Assembly: GCF_016865445.1 (NCBI RefSeq)
Contig: NZ_AP024412.1
Span: forward strand, 62,001 to 126,000
Length of the DNA stretch: 64,000 bases
Direction: 5' to 3'
DNA from: Mariniplasma anaerobium
Lineage (GTDB): Bacteria > Bacillota_I > Bacilli_A > Acholeplasmatales > Acholeplasmataceae
Shown: piece by piece, positions 53,152 through 63,011 of the stretch
Numbering within the stretch: position 1 is the first letter of the stretch
How the letters are laid out: each line of letters opens with the position of its first letter
Translations under genes and position numbers: made by a program
Notes under the pieces: generated by a model
Told to the model about the DNA's origin: nothing
What the model saw: only the letters and a program-made list of their open reading frames with translations
The model's database searches: none

Positions 53152-54973
53152 AGAAATTATTGATGTCATAAAAATTTCTAACAAATCGGATAGAATGTAT
53201 TTCCCTCTGATTATTTTAAGATCTTTAGTAACAGCCTCCTTTCCGTTTGTAGGAATCATATATGGTGCACTTATCCTGGATGGCTTTATTAATGGAGTTG
53301 GTAGAGAAATGATCATGCGGCTTGTATATCAAATGATTATACTAAGCGCTATTCTCTTATTGTCAAGAACAATCTTACATTTCTTTTGTGATCAAAAAAC
53401 GAATCTGATTAGTTTAAAGTTGAACAGTGAAATCTCAAGAAAGACATTGAACCTCGATTTTGAACAACTAGAATCACAAGACATGAAAGACAAACTCTCA
53501 AAAGCGAATCAAGGTGTTTTATTTTCTGGAGGGATTGGTTCTTTCATAAATTCACTAGGATATATGATTGAAAACATCATATCATTTCTATATGCACTTA
53601 CGTTAATTATCACGTTATTTATTCGTGTCGATGTAGAAACTCCAGATACAATTACTTCCCTCTTTAATAGCCCATTAATCGGGGTGGGAATCATACTATT
53701 AATTATCTTGTCAATCTATATGAATTTTAGAATGATTCAAAAAGTGAATAAGCTGGATTATGATATATACGAAGAAAATATTACAGTGAATCGATTATTT
53801 TTCTATTTAAAAGATTCTTCGATGGATTACAAAATCAGTAAGGACATCAGATTATTTCATACCGACAAATTACTAGCTGATAAAATCCATGATACCTGTT
53901 TCCGATTTGGTTCATCATATGGAAGAATCGCAACCAAGGCTGGAAAAATGACAGCTCAAGGTGGAATTTGGAATAATATTGTATTATATACAGCATATAC
54001 CGTTATTGGAATCAAAGCTTTATTAGGATTGACCTCCGTCGGTAATGTATTACTACTTGTTGGTGTAGTAACTGCTTTTAATACTTCAATTGTACAAATT
54101 ATTAATAACATAACTTCAGCAGCTACACAAACGAAGTACTTAGCGCTCTACAAACAATATTTAGACACGTCTACAAAATTATATAAAGGGACGTTGCCAG
54201 TTGAAAAACGTGATGATGGACAGTATGAGTTTGAGTTTAAAAATGTGACATTTCATTATCCGAACAATGATGATATCATATTGAATAACGTGTCTTGGAA
54301 GATAGACATGGGTAAAAAATTAGCAATCGTCGGCCCAAATGGAGCAGGAAAAACTACATTTATAAAACTATTGTGCAGATTATATGATCCTACAGAAGGA
54401 GAAATACTACTAAATGGAATAAATATTAGAAAATACGAACATAAAGAATACATGGACTTAATGTCGATTGTATTCCAAGATTTCAAACTGTTTTCATCTA
54501 CCCTCAAAGAGAATGTTAAAGGTGGATTAGATGGAAATGATGATCAAATTGTTCACTATTTAGACCAATCAGGATTTAGTGAGCGACTTGAAAATTTACC
54601 ACAGGGTATCGACACATACTTGTATTCTAACTTTGGAGAAAAAGGTATCGAAGTTTCTGGTGGAGAAGCACAAAAAATAGCAATTGCTAGAGCATTATAT
54701 AAAGATTCACCTTTGGTTATTCTTGATGAACCAACATCTGCACTAGATCCTTTATCAGAATATGAAATATATACTAAATTTGATACACTAGTTCATAATA
54801 AAACAGCGATATATATATCACATAGAATGTCTTCTTGTCGATTTTGCGATAATATCATTGTGTTTGATAAAGGAGAAATTGTTCAATCAGGGAATCATGA
54901 AGAGCTACTAAGTAGTAAAGAGGGTTTATATCATACTATGTGGTCTGCCCAAGCAAAATACTATAATGTATAA
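53126..54973 (+). CDS. ABC exporter half-transporter 1B
   Basis: 615 aa. Six-segment membrane domain and ATPase with Walker A IVGPNGAGKTTFIK, signature VSGGEAQKIA, Walker B VILDEPTSALDP, H-loop YISHRMSS. Catalytic Glu present, so both nucleotide sites of the pair may be active. GAGGAGG upstream in the previous gene. No terminator hairpin was found directly after it. Confidence 0.93.
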   Translation: MQSTKKSFKEIIDVIKISNKSDRMYFPLIILRSLVTASFPFVGIIYGALILDGFINGVGREMIMRLVYQMIILSAILLLSRTILHFFCDQKTNLISLKLNSEISRKTLNLDFEQLESQDMKDKLSKANQGVLFSGGIGSFINSLGYMIENIISFLYALTLIITLFIRVDVETPDTITSLFNSPLIGVGIILLIILSIYMNFRMIQKVNKLDYDIYEENITVNRLFFYLKDSSMDYKISKDIRLFHTDKLLADKIHDTCFRFGSSYGRIATKAGKMTAQGGIWNNIVLYTAYTVIGIKALLGLTSVGNVLLLVGVVTAFNTSIVQIINNITSAATQTKYLALYKQYLDTSTKLYKGTLPVEKRDDGQYEFEFKNVTFHYPNNDDIILNNVSWKIDMGKKLAIVGPNGAGKTTFIKLLCRLYDPTEGEILLNGINIRKYEHKEYMDLMSIVFQDFKLFSSTLKENVKGGLDGNDDQIVHYLDQSGFSERLENLPQGIDTYLYSNFGEKGIEVSGGEAQKIAIARALYKDSPLVILDEPTSALDPLSEYEIYTKFDTLVHNKTAIYISHRMSSCRFCDNIIVFDKGEIVQSGNHEELLSSKEGLYHTMWSAQAKYYNV

Positions 54974-55069
54974 AAAAAGAATTAGAAGTAATGAGTACAA
55001 AAAATACAATAATGAAGAAAAAAAGAAAATAAACCTTTTTGAGCTTTGGGCACTTTAATAGAATGTAAA

Positions 55070-55224
55070 ATGAATAATCACAGAAAGTTAGCAATTTTTG
55101 CTGGAATTGGGCTTATAGTAACTATCATATTTTGAACACTAAGTTTGTTTACATAGAGGAACACATTGAAGATATAGCAACTAAAAATATTACAATAAAC
55201 CGCAACATAAATAATTTCAACTGA
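55070..55224 (+). pseudogene. Possible frameshifted small membrane protein
   Basis: From ATG 55070 a hydrophobic frame (HRKLAIFAGIGLIVTIIF) stops at 55133; the neighbouring frame then continues NTKFVYIEEHIEDIATKN to a stop at 55222. One frameshift would join them into a ~50-aa single-pass protein. No clear ribosome site. Confidence 0.25.
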
Positions 55225-55285
55225 TGGTATGAATTGCATAATAAAGAGATTTTGTGTTTTATCTTTCGCTTTTTATATATACAAA

Positions 55286-55393
55286 GAGCAACTTTTATCT
55301 TATTAAATATTGAAGAATCCTAATGGATTCTTTTTTATTTAGAAATTTCAGTTCTATTGAAAATATTTACCAATGAGCAACTACGAGTTGCTC
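55286..55393 (+). promoter_or_regulatory. Mutually exclusive hairpins before the second ABC pair
   Basis: AGTTGCTC (55386-55393) can pair with GAGCAACT at 55375-55382 (3-nt loop) or with the identical GAGCAACT at 55286-55293. The longer pairing would enclose the terminator at 55313-55336. This is the form of a switchable leader. Confidence 0.55.
55313..55336 (+). terminator. Terminator in the leader of the second ABC pair
   Basis: AAGAATCC-TAAT-GGATTCTT followed by TTTT, about 110 bp upstream of the exporter gene. Confidence 0.85.
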
Positions 55394-55444
55394 GTTTATA
55401 ACTTCATAAAATGCTACAATTATGGTAGTTAAAGGAGACTGATT

Positions 55445-57262
55445 ATGAAAACAAAATACTCAATATGGGAAGTATTTAAGTTTCAAATAAAAGGGATATT
55501 AGAAGCAAATAAAAGCTTTATATTCTACATTTTTATCATCTATGCATTTTCAGCAGGAATATTGAACGTTGTTACTGTATTATTCCCAAGATATATTATT
55601 GATGCGATTGTTGTTCAAAACATTAATGATTTATTTTTATGGATATTTATATATGGATTTTCAATTCTTGTATTAATGCTATTATCCACAATTTCACAAA
55701 ATATATTCAGTGGTAATGCTACGGCAATCAAGTTTTTACAAGCTAGAATATTTTTTAAAAAATATCGACATGTATCATATCGATATTTGGAGGACCCGAC
55801 GTTTCAGGCAAAAAGATCAACTGCACTTTGGGCATCACTTGGAAATAATGATAGTGGCTATGAAGGAACATTAAGAAGTTTATTTAGATTGTTCCCACAA
55901 ATCTTAACTGTGATAGGGCTAACAATATTATTAGGTTTGTTTCGTCCAATTATTGTTATAGTCGCTCTCTTACTATCATTGTTGCAGTATCAGTTTGATT
56001 TAAGAGGAAAAAAATATAAATTTGAGCATCGTGACGAACTCAATGAACTTGAAAGAAAAGCTAACTATTTTTTTCTTACAGGACATGATTTTTCTTTTGG
56101 TAAAGACATAAGGATTAATCAAATTCAAGAACAGTTCTTTGCAAATCATAAAGAAAAATCAAATATATTCACATCATTATTTAAAAAGCTGAATGTTATG
56201 GGATTTAGATTTTCCATTCCAGGTATGTTTTTTATAACAATAACAAATGGATTAACATATTTTCTAACCGCTAATGCTTATATGAGTGGTGAAATTTCAA
56301 TTGGAGAAGTATCATCGATAATATGGGCAACACTTGCTATTACTTTAGGAATGCAGAGAATGTTTACTGAAATTGCAAAAATCAAAGAGGATACAAGTTA
56401 TACAAGTGAATATATGGCGTTTCTTGAGAATGATGATTATTTTCCTAAACGAGAAGGAATCGAGATAGAATTAGAAACACTCGCAATTGAGTTAGTAAAT
56501 GTTAGTTTTAAATACCCGAATTCTGACAAGTTCGCTTTAAAAAATATAAGCTTAAAGATAAACTCGGGAGATCGTTTAGCATTAGTTGGTATAAATGGTT
56601 CTGGGAAGACAACATTAGTTAAATTGCTTTGTGGGTTCTATGAACCAACTGAAGGAACTATATTAATTAATGGTGTCGATATAAAGACAATTGATCTAGA
56701 ATATTATCGCAATAAGTTGGCGGTTATTTTTCAAGATGTTTTGGTTTATGCAGCATCAATTCTAGAGAACATTGTTGGATTAAGTAAAGACCCTATAGAA
56801 CACGAAAAAGCAATGCAGGCATTAAAACTTGCAGGGCTCTATGAGAAGACAAAATCTTTTCCAAAAGAAGAACATCAGGAATTACTAAAAGTAATTAATC
56901 CTAGTGGCACAGACTTTAGTGGTGGAGAAAAACAAAAATTATCTATCGCAAGAGCTCTATATAAAGAAGACACTTCACTCATAATTCTTGATGAACCAAC
57001 AGCTTCATTAGATGCTATTGCAGAAAAAGAAATATATGATAATTTTAAAACTTTGATAAACAACAGAACCGCGTTGATCATATCTCATAGATTAGCATCA
57101 ACTAGGTTTTGTGACAATATTGTTTTGTTCGAAAATGGTGAGATTCTAGAGTATGGAACACACGAATCGTTAATGAATAAGGAAAAAGGTACCTATCGTT
57201 CAATGTTTCTGACTCAAGGTAAATATTATCAGAAAGGAGCTCTACAAAATGAAACAATTTAA
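55445..57262 (+). CDS. ABC exporter half-transporter 2A
   Basis: 605 aa with AAAGGAG upstream. Membrane domain (about six segments) plus ATPase: Walker A LVGINGSGKTTLVK, signature FSGGEKQKLS, Walker B IILDEPTASLDA, H-loop ISHRLAS. Overlaps the next gene by 14 bp. Same architecture as the 51313/53126 pair but clearly diverged, so an old duplication or separate acquisition. Confidence 0.93.
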   Translation: MKTKYSIWEVFKFQIKGILEANKSFIFYIFIIYAFSAGILNVVTVLFPRYIIDAIVVQNINDLFLWIFIYGFSILVLMLLSTISQNIFSGNATAIKFLQARIFFKKYRHVSYRYLEDPTFQAKRSTALWASLGNNDSGYEGTLRSLFRLFPQILTVIGLTILLGLFRPIIVIVALLLSLLQYQFDLRGKKYKFEHRDELNELERKANYFFLTGHDFSFGKDIRINQIQEQFFANHKEKSNIFTSLFKKLNVMGFRFSIPGMFFITITNGLTYFLTANAYMSGEISIGEVSSIIWATLAITLGMQRMFTEIAKIKEDTSYTSEYMAFLENDDYFPKREGIEIELETLAIELVNVSFKYPNSDKFALKNISLKINSGDRLALVGINGSGKTTLVKLLCGFYEPTEGTILINGVDIKTIDLEYYRNKLAVIFQDVLVYAASILENIVGLSKDPIEHEKAMQALKLAGLYEKTKSFPKEEHQELLKVINPSGTDFSGGEKQKLSIARALYKEDTSLIILDEPTASLDAIAEKEIYDNFKTLINNRTALIISHRLASTRFCDNIVLFENGEILEYGTHESLMNKEKGTYRSMFLTQGKYYQKGALQNETI

Positions 57263-59021
57263 AATAGCATATAATATTATCAAATTTACCAATAAAATAT
57301 CAAAAACTTTTTATCTTCTCATTTTTGCACAGGCAATCATGAGAACAGCAAAAATATTGATTGGTGTTTATGGTCTTAAATTGATAATTGATGGCTTAGT
57401 TAGTAATGATTATCATACATCTATTCAAATGATATTGATCGTTTTAGGATCTGAGTTTCTGATTAATATTTTAGAAAAAAAACTAGTTAGCATGCTTGAA
57501 ATTAAAAAACAAGAAATCATGCAACGAGTGTATCAAACAATCAATTTTAAACTAATGAACATTGATTATCAACATTTAGAAGATCCATATTACTTAGATT
57601 TATCAGAACGTTCAAAATATGCAATAAATCAATTTGATGCATTAGATAATCTTTTTAAAAGCTTTGCAGATATAGCATATTATATCCTGGTTATTTCTTC
57701 AATGTTTGCAGTATTGATTACATTTAATCCATTGATATTGCTCATAATTTTTGCAACACTGTTGTTGTATACAATTAACTCAAGATTCTCATCAAAACAG
57801 CAAGTATTACTATCAAAAAAATTAGGACCGATCAATCGCAAATTTAATTATTATCAAGTGATTGTATCAGATGTAACAAGTGCTAAAGATTTTAGTGTTT
57901 ATCCTTTGTCAGATTTAATGTTTGATAAATATAGTAGTTTCTTAAATCAAACAAATAAAGTAATGATAAATTTTTATCTGAAGAATGCAATCTATAAAAG
58001 TATATTTGTGATGATAAGTGTTATACAAATTGTTGCTATATATAGTTTAGTTGGATTACAATCAATAACTCTAAGCGTTGGGGTAAGTTTATTTGTTTTC
58101 TTAATAGCGGCAGCAACTAAAACTTCAGAAGCTTTAAGTAGTTTTATCACAAGTATGTTTAGTTTTCAGTCCTCATCTAACATGTTAGAACCGTTAGTTG
58201 AACTAATGAATGTAGAAGAATCTGAAGAACTATATAAAGATGGACAAATTGCCAGTGAAATGCAATCATTACGTTTTGATAAGGTATCATTTCATTATCC
58301 AAATCATGAAAAAATCGTTTTAAAGGATATCTCATTTACAATTAATAAAGGTGAAAAGATTAGTATTGTTGGTTTAAATGGAGCTGGTAAAACAACATTG
58401 GTAAAATTAATTTGCCGTTTATATAAACCAACATCTGGAACAATATATTGGAATGGTATTGATATTAATGATTACCAATATGAATCGTTTTTGAATCAAA
58501 TTGCAGCAGTATTTCAAGATTTTAAGATGTTTGCTCTAACATTACATGAAAATGTCGATATGGAATCAAAAAATCGTGAAGATGTTTTACGGTGTATTAA
58601 GCAGGCTGGATTAGATAACAAAATTGCGAGTTTAGAACATGGTATTGACACGTATCTTTCCAAAGAATACCATGAAAATGGAATTGAGATGTCTGGTGGT
58701 GAATTGCAAAAACTAGCAATTGCAAGAGCGTTTTATAAAAATTCATCATTAATTATTTTAGATGAACCTACAAGTGCTCTAGATCCGCTTGCTGAAGCTG
58801 AAATATATGAACACTTTAGTGAGTTAGTAGCAAATAGAACCTCTATATATATATCACATCGTATGTCATCTTGCGTATTTAGTGACAGAATTATTATTTT
58901 GGATGAAAATAAAATACAAATGATAGATACTCATGAAGAATTGATGAAACAAAAGAATTCAAGATATTACGAATTATTTAACTCCCAGGCTATGTATTAT
59001 CAAGCAAATGCGGATTCCTAA
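57249..59021 (+). CDS. ABC exporter half-transporter 2B
   Basis: 590 aa with AAAGGAG upstream. Membrane domain plus ATPase: Walker A IVGLNGAGKTTLVK, signature MSGGELQKLA, Walker B IILDEPTSALDP, H-loop YISHRMSS. Heterodimer partner of the previous gene. Its segment REDVLRCIKQAGLDNKIA has a remnant-like copy at 48421-48648. Confidence 0.93.
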   Translation: MKQFKIAYNIIKFTNKISKTFYLLIFAQAIMRTAKILIGVYGLKLIIDGLVSNDYHTSIQMILIVLGSEFLINILEKKLVSMLEIKKQEIMQRVYQTINFKLMNIDYQHLEDPYYLDLSERSKYAINQFDALDNLFKSFADIAYYILVISSMFAVLITFNPLILLIIFATLLLYTINSRFSSKQQVLLSKKLGPINRKFNYYQVIVSDVTSAKDFSVYPLSDLMFDKYSSFLNQTNKVMINFYLKNAIYKSIFVMISVIQIVAIYSLVGLQSITLSVGVSLFVFLIAAATKTSEALSSFITSMFSFQSSSNMLEPLVELMNVEESEELYKDGQIASEMQSLRFDKVSFHYPNHEKIVLKDISFTINKGEKISIVGLNGAGKTTLVKLICRLYKPTSGTIYWNGIDINDYQYESFLNQIAAVFQDFKMFALTLHENVDMESKNREDVLRCIKQAGLDNKIASLEHGIDTYLSKEYHENGIEMSGGELQKLAIARAFYKNSSLIILDEPTSALDPLAEAEIYEHFSELVANRTSIYISHRMSSCVFSDRIIILDENKIQMIDTHEELMKQKNSRYYELFNSQAMYYQANADS

Positions 59022-59351
59022 TTTAATAAAAAAGTTATCAAAAATCATATTCAGATAGGAAAGAATTACTATATAATCACTTGCAACTTCCTAGGTAACA
59101 ACAAGCCGTATCACAAATAATTGTAAAACATGATATAAATAGCATAAAAAAACCATATAAGGTATTATATGATACGATACAATTAGACATGAAATCTTTA
59201 TTTAAAAAGTGAAATTCAATTCTTTTTTTAATCTAGAAGAGCTTAAGTATTGCTTCAAAGCTATATAATATGTACTCTACAATTTGTAGACTAAGAAATT
59301 CTTTACAGGATTTAACAATGTAGTATAATTATTACTGAGAGGGTGATAGTG
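59022..59351. other. 330-bp gap
   Basis: No gene. CATATAA-GGTA-TTATATG (59154-59171) is a small hairpin without a clear T tail. Promoter elements of the next gene are probably in 59280-59335. Confidence 0.4.
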
Positions 59352-59978
59352 ATGTCGATTTCTGAGAATATTAAGATATGTAGAATACAAAATAATTTAA
59401 CTCAAAAACAACTTGGAGAAAAAGTGTTTGTGAGTGATAAAACGATTAGCAAATGGGAAAGCAACAGAAGTGTTCCTGACGTAGATACGATAAAACGATT
59501 AGCAGAAATATTAAATGTAGAATATGATGTATTAATAGATGGTGAAGAAGCCAGAAGTAAACAGGATACAATGAGTACAAAGATAAGAAAGATCTCAATA
59601 AAATATAGTAGACAAATTATATCGGGACTAATATTATTGTTTATGCTTATATTAAGTAATCTAATTAATGATGATATTGCATACTTTATCATTTATTTTT
59701 CAATAATTGGATTTACGCTATTGCAAATATTTAATAGTTCTAAATGGTACTTGATAGGACTCTTAATCGCTTTGATGCAATTGTCTGATGAAATGAATAC
59801 ATATCTTCACTTTGATTTTGATTTATGGTTCTTATCTTTGTTTTTACTAGGCATCTTTATAATTTTGATAATATTTTTGATTAAATTGGTAAAGAACTTG
59901 AGAGTTAAAGATTATTTCTTAATATCCGTATTTCTTGGTAATTTATTTGTGGTTATTTTCATTTTATTTATGTCGTAG
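59352..59978 (+). CDS. XRE regulator fused to a membrane domain
   Basis: 208 aa from ATG 59352 (GAGAGGG upstream; a GTG at 59343 overlaps that site). N-terminal HTH (KICRIQNNLTQKQLGEKVFV, DKTISKWESNRSVPDVDTIK), a short linker and four to five membrane segments (about 85-205). Such HTH-membrane proteins usually sense envelope or drug signals and control nearby transporters; here the ABC exporters and a membrane protein flank it. Confidence 0.85.
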   Translation: MSISENIKICRIQNNLTQKQLGEKVFVSDKTISKWESNRSVPDVDTIKRLAEILNVEYDVLIDGEEARSKQDTMSTKIRKISIKYSRQIISGLILLFMLILSNLINDDIAYFIIYFSIIGFTLLQIFNSSKWYLIGLLIALMQLSDEMNTYLHFDFDLWFLSLFLLGIFIILIIFLIKLVKNLRVKDYFLISVFLGNLFVVIFILFMS

Positions 59979-60244
59979 GCATTCAGAGTAGGGTGGCGTC
60001 TGAGCTCTACTAAAGGATATATAGAATCTAATTCAAGTTTATTTATTTTTTCATTCTCAATCTACCTAATAATTTATTTCCAAATCATTTTTGTGGATTT
60101 TAAATTCAAACATGAAAAATCTAAACTTATAACTTAATTTATTATAGGTTTTTTGTTAAATAAATGTTTTAATACTATGTTAATGATTTTGGATTAGTAT
60201 TGGAGATAAACAGTGAGTATTTTTTTCATCATATGCATATGATT

Positions 60245-60298
60245 ATAAGTTGCAACAACACTCATACACGAGCAGTACCATAAGTAATTGCAACTTAT
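60245..60298. repeat. 11-bp inverted repeat resembling the block palindromes
   Basis: ATAAGTTGCAA (60245-60255) and TTGCAACTTAT (60288-60298) with a 32-bp spacer. GCAACTTAT also occurs in blocks D and E. A terminator follows 18 bp later. Confidence 0.5.
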
Positions 60299-60315
60299 GA
60301 TTTACACACCATAAC

Positions 60316-60340
60316 AAAGCCCTCTTGGGCTTTTTCTTTT
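60316..60340 (+). terminator. Intrinsic terminator
   Basis: AAAGCCC-TCTT-GGGCTTT followed by TTCTTTT. Confidence 0.85.
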
Positions 60341-60591
60341 GTGTCCTTATATGACCTAGTATTTAAAATGAAGTGTGGTATAATATAAATAAGAAATCAA
60401 AGGGATCAATAAAACACAACATCATTGACCGTTATGAAACTCACAAATGAAAAGGGTTTTTTTCTTTTGCACACTCTTTTCAAGTTCCTCTAGATTATTA
60501 AAGCCATATAAATTAAAATAGATTGAAATGTTCTTAGTAAGTTAAGAATTTTCATACAAAAATACAAAAAAAGTAACATAAGGAGGTTTTT

Positions 60592-61197
60592 ATGAAAAAA
60601 AATAATTCAAAAATATATTTTGTTACTGTCATAATTGCATTAGTTATAGGGATAGTATTACATTACTCCGTTAGATCAGTAGGAGATTGGAAAGCATTTA
60701 TGTTATATTATGTTCCTTTACTCTTATTATTTATTCCAACTCTGATCTTTTGGTTAAAGAAGATTGAAGAGGTAAAAACATCAATTCCATTATTAATATT
60801 AACATCAGGTATAACACTTGGAGTATTAATTATTATAGTTATTGCTGTTGTGAGGTTTACAAATGATAATATACTTACTTTTGGAACTACATCATATTAC
60901 ATAATGATATATGGCGTTTCCTTAGTGATTTTTGTAGGGATTGTTTGGTATTGGATTGAAGAAATAGATTCAACCAAAAAAATCCTATATAGTTTGATAG
61001 GTTTAGCTTTCATTTTCTTCATGTTCAGTTCATTGAAAGGATTTTATATTTATGATAATAATGTTTATGGTTTTAATGGACCATTTATGAGATGGGATTT
61101 GTTTTGGAGTTACATGTTTCAGAATCTAATATATACTCTTGCTCTATTGTTCTTTCCAATAAGCATTTATTCAAAATATCGCTTACTAGAAGAGTGA
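60592..61197 (+). CDS. Multi-pass membrane protein, unknown
   Basis: 201 aa with AAGGAGG upstream. About six membrane segments (for example FVTVIIALVIGIVLHY, VPLLLLFIPTLIFWL, GITLGVLIIIVIAVV, GVSLVIFVGIVWYW). No recognised family; lies alone between an XRE-membrane regulator and an MFS transporter. Confidence 0.75.
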   Translation: MKKNNSKIYFVTVIIALVIGIVLHYSVRSVGDWKAFMLYYVPLLLLFIPTLIFWLKKIEEVKTSIPLLILTSGITLGVLIIIVIAVVRFTNDNILTFGTTSYYIMIYGVSLVIFVGIVWYWIEEIDSTKKILYSLIGLAFIFFMFSSLKGFYIYDNNVYGFNGPFMRWDLFWSYMFQNLIYTLALLFFPISIYSKYRLLEE

Positions 61198-61541
61198 ATT
61201 AATTCTTTTCCTAATAACCCCCTTAACTTACTAAGATTGAAGTATTTTATATCAAGACACCATTGATAAAGAAATAATTTCTACTGAGTTTGAAGATTAT
61301 AGCCAGTCTTATTTATATTTTAGATCGAAGGAGATAAAGTTGTTTTTTCTACTTCAAGATAGAGTTTATGCCATAAAACAACCATTAATTTGAGTCCCAT
61401 AGGATTTGCATATTAAATTGCTATTATTAATGATAATAACGTATTGCTTGTTTGAGGTTATAGAGATATAATCAATTCGTATATGTGTTTAATATAAAGA
61501 TTAAAAAATTATATTGAAATACTATAATAGTTATCAGGGCA
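61198..61541. other. 344-bp gap
   Basis: No gene, RNA or clear terminator seen; AT-rich, with TTGCTTGTTTGAGG and TATAAT-like sequences near 61500-61530 that may be the promoter of the next gene. Confidence 0.35.
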
Positions 61542-62777
61542 ATGGTGATTTTTATGAATGATAAGTTTAAATATAATCTGAAAATCTTTATAATGTTTGG
61601 AATTTTGTTTGAATTAATGAATGTTTTTTATAATCCATATGCGATGAAGTTTTTAGAGAGAATCGGTGGAAATGAGTTTCATTTTTCATTAATCAATTCT
61701 ACAAAAGGAATAATAATGATTTTTACTTCCTTACCTGCAGCTTTCATCATCAACAAGATAGCTGATAAACAAAAAGCAACTGCCAATATAGTTCTTGTTA
61801 TGGCGATTATTGTTCTTTCATTATTTTTTATCCCGATGCTACCAAGTAGTTATCAAGTGATTTCATTTATCGTTATTTTAACCTTATTGATGGTACCAAT
61901 CTCAATCTATAATATTAGTTATCAAAATATTACTGCTGAGATATTCCCTTTAAGAAGAGCTAAAGTAATATCTAAAAGAAGTATTTACACAATTCTATTT
62001 ACAACTACTGTCACTATTGCTTCTGGATTAATATTTCGATACTTTGCACGAGATAACAGTGAGTATATTTTGATATATCGTATCTTTTATGTTATGGCAT
62101 TTGTTTTTGGATTGTCAGCTTTCTTTGTTTTTAAAAAGTTACATTATATACCTAGTGAAACAAAAGAACAAATTAAATTTAAAGGTAGCTTTAAAACAGT
62201 ATTTAAAAACAAGCGTTATACTAAGTTTGTTTTAAGTTCTACAATATTTCATTTTGGATGGCAGATGGGATGGCCTTTGTTTTCCATTTACACTATAAAA
62301 ACATTAGGAGCAGATGAATTTTGGATATCGATAATTAGTGTAGGGTCCGCAATTGTAATGCTCTTTTCACTTCGTATATGGCCTAGATTAATTGAAAGAT
62401 ATGGAAATGAGAAAATTGCGTATATTTGCACATTTGGGATGGCTATCACCCCATTATTATACGTGATATCTAATAGTCTTTTGGTTCTTGTAATATTCTC
62501 TTCTTTATCAGGAATATTTACTTCAGGGACGATTACAGTTTTATTTAGCGACATGTTAGAAGTGATCCCTGAAAAAAATAGAATTATTTATGTTGGGTAT
62601 TATAATGTTTTAACAAATATTACGTTGGCAATATCACCTTTAGTAGGACATTACTTTTATGAAAAAAAAGGAATCATATATGCATTAATTATAACCAGTT
62701 TATTTAGACTTCTTGGTGGTATGGCATTTATGATTCGAGAACGTTCAGAACGAAAATATATTGAGCGGTTAGAATAA
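61542..62777 (+). CDS. Major facilitator superfamily transporter
   Basis: 411 aa, about 12 membrane segments. MFS-type features: FGWQMGWPLFSIYTI, a cytoplasmic loop after segment six (KQIKF-type KFKGSFKTVFKNKRYTKF), and ERYGNEKIAYICTFGMAI. Resembles predicted drug/sugar efflux MFS proteins; substrate unknown. Start uncertain: ATG 61542 (CAGGG 4 bp upstream) or ATG 61554. Followed by a strong terminator. Confidence 0.85.
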   Translation: MVIFMNDKFKYNLKIFIMFGILFELMNVFYNPYAMKFLERIGGNEFHFSLINSTKGIIMIFTSLPAAFIINKIADKQKATANIVLVMAIIVLSLFFIPMLPSSYQVISFIVILTLLMVPISIYNISYQNITAEIFPLRRAKVISKRSIYTILFTTTVTIASGLIFRYFARDNSEYILIYRIFYVMAFVFGLSAFFVFKKLHYIPSETKEQIKFKGSFKTVFKNKRYTKFVLSSTIFHFGWQMGWPLFSIYTIKTLGADEFWISIISVGSAIVMLFSLRIWPRLIERYGNEKIAYICTFGMAITPLLYVISNSLLVLVIFSSLSGIFTSGTITVLFSDMLEVIPEKNRIIYVGYYNVLTNITLAISPLVGHYFYEKKGIIYALIITSLFRLLGGMAFMIRERSERKYIERLE

Positions 62778-62852
62778 ATCATAATGGATTATATCGCAAG
62801 TAGTTTCAGATAAAAATATGAATAAACATATAGCGACACCAAAATTATAATG

Positions 62853-62886
62853 AAACCCCATTTCTTAATTTTAATGGGGTCTTTTT
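62853..62886 (+). terminator. Terminator after the MFS gene
   Basis: ACCCCATT and AATGGGGT stem with T-rich tail CTTTTT. Confidence 0.85.
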
Positions 62887-63011
62887 AATGATATAATCAA
62901 GAGGACACTAATTCATTAGAATTAAATGTAGGTTTCATAAAGCATTTAAAAAGATACTTAATACAAGCGTTCAATCAATTTCAATGGATTACACCGAAAA
63001 GAGGCTACACA

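Larger units (their letters stand above)
54974..55444 (+). other. 471-bp gap: leader of the second ABC pair
   Basis: Contains a decayed small reading frame (55070-55224), the terminator at 55313-55336 and the alternative hairpin set 55286-55393. No intact gene. Confidence 0.5.
59979..60591. other. 613-bp gap with inverted repeat and terminator
   Basis: No gene found. Holds the inverted repeat at 60245-60298 and a terminator at 60316-60340. The T-rich segment 60440-60480 is not a clear terminator. An island edge could be here but no att copy is visible. Confidence 0.45.
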
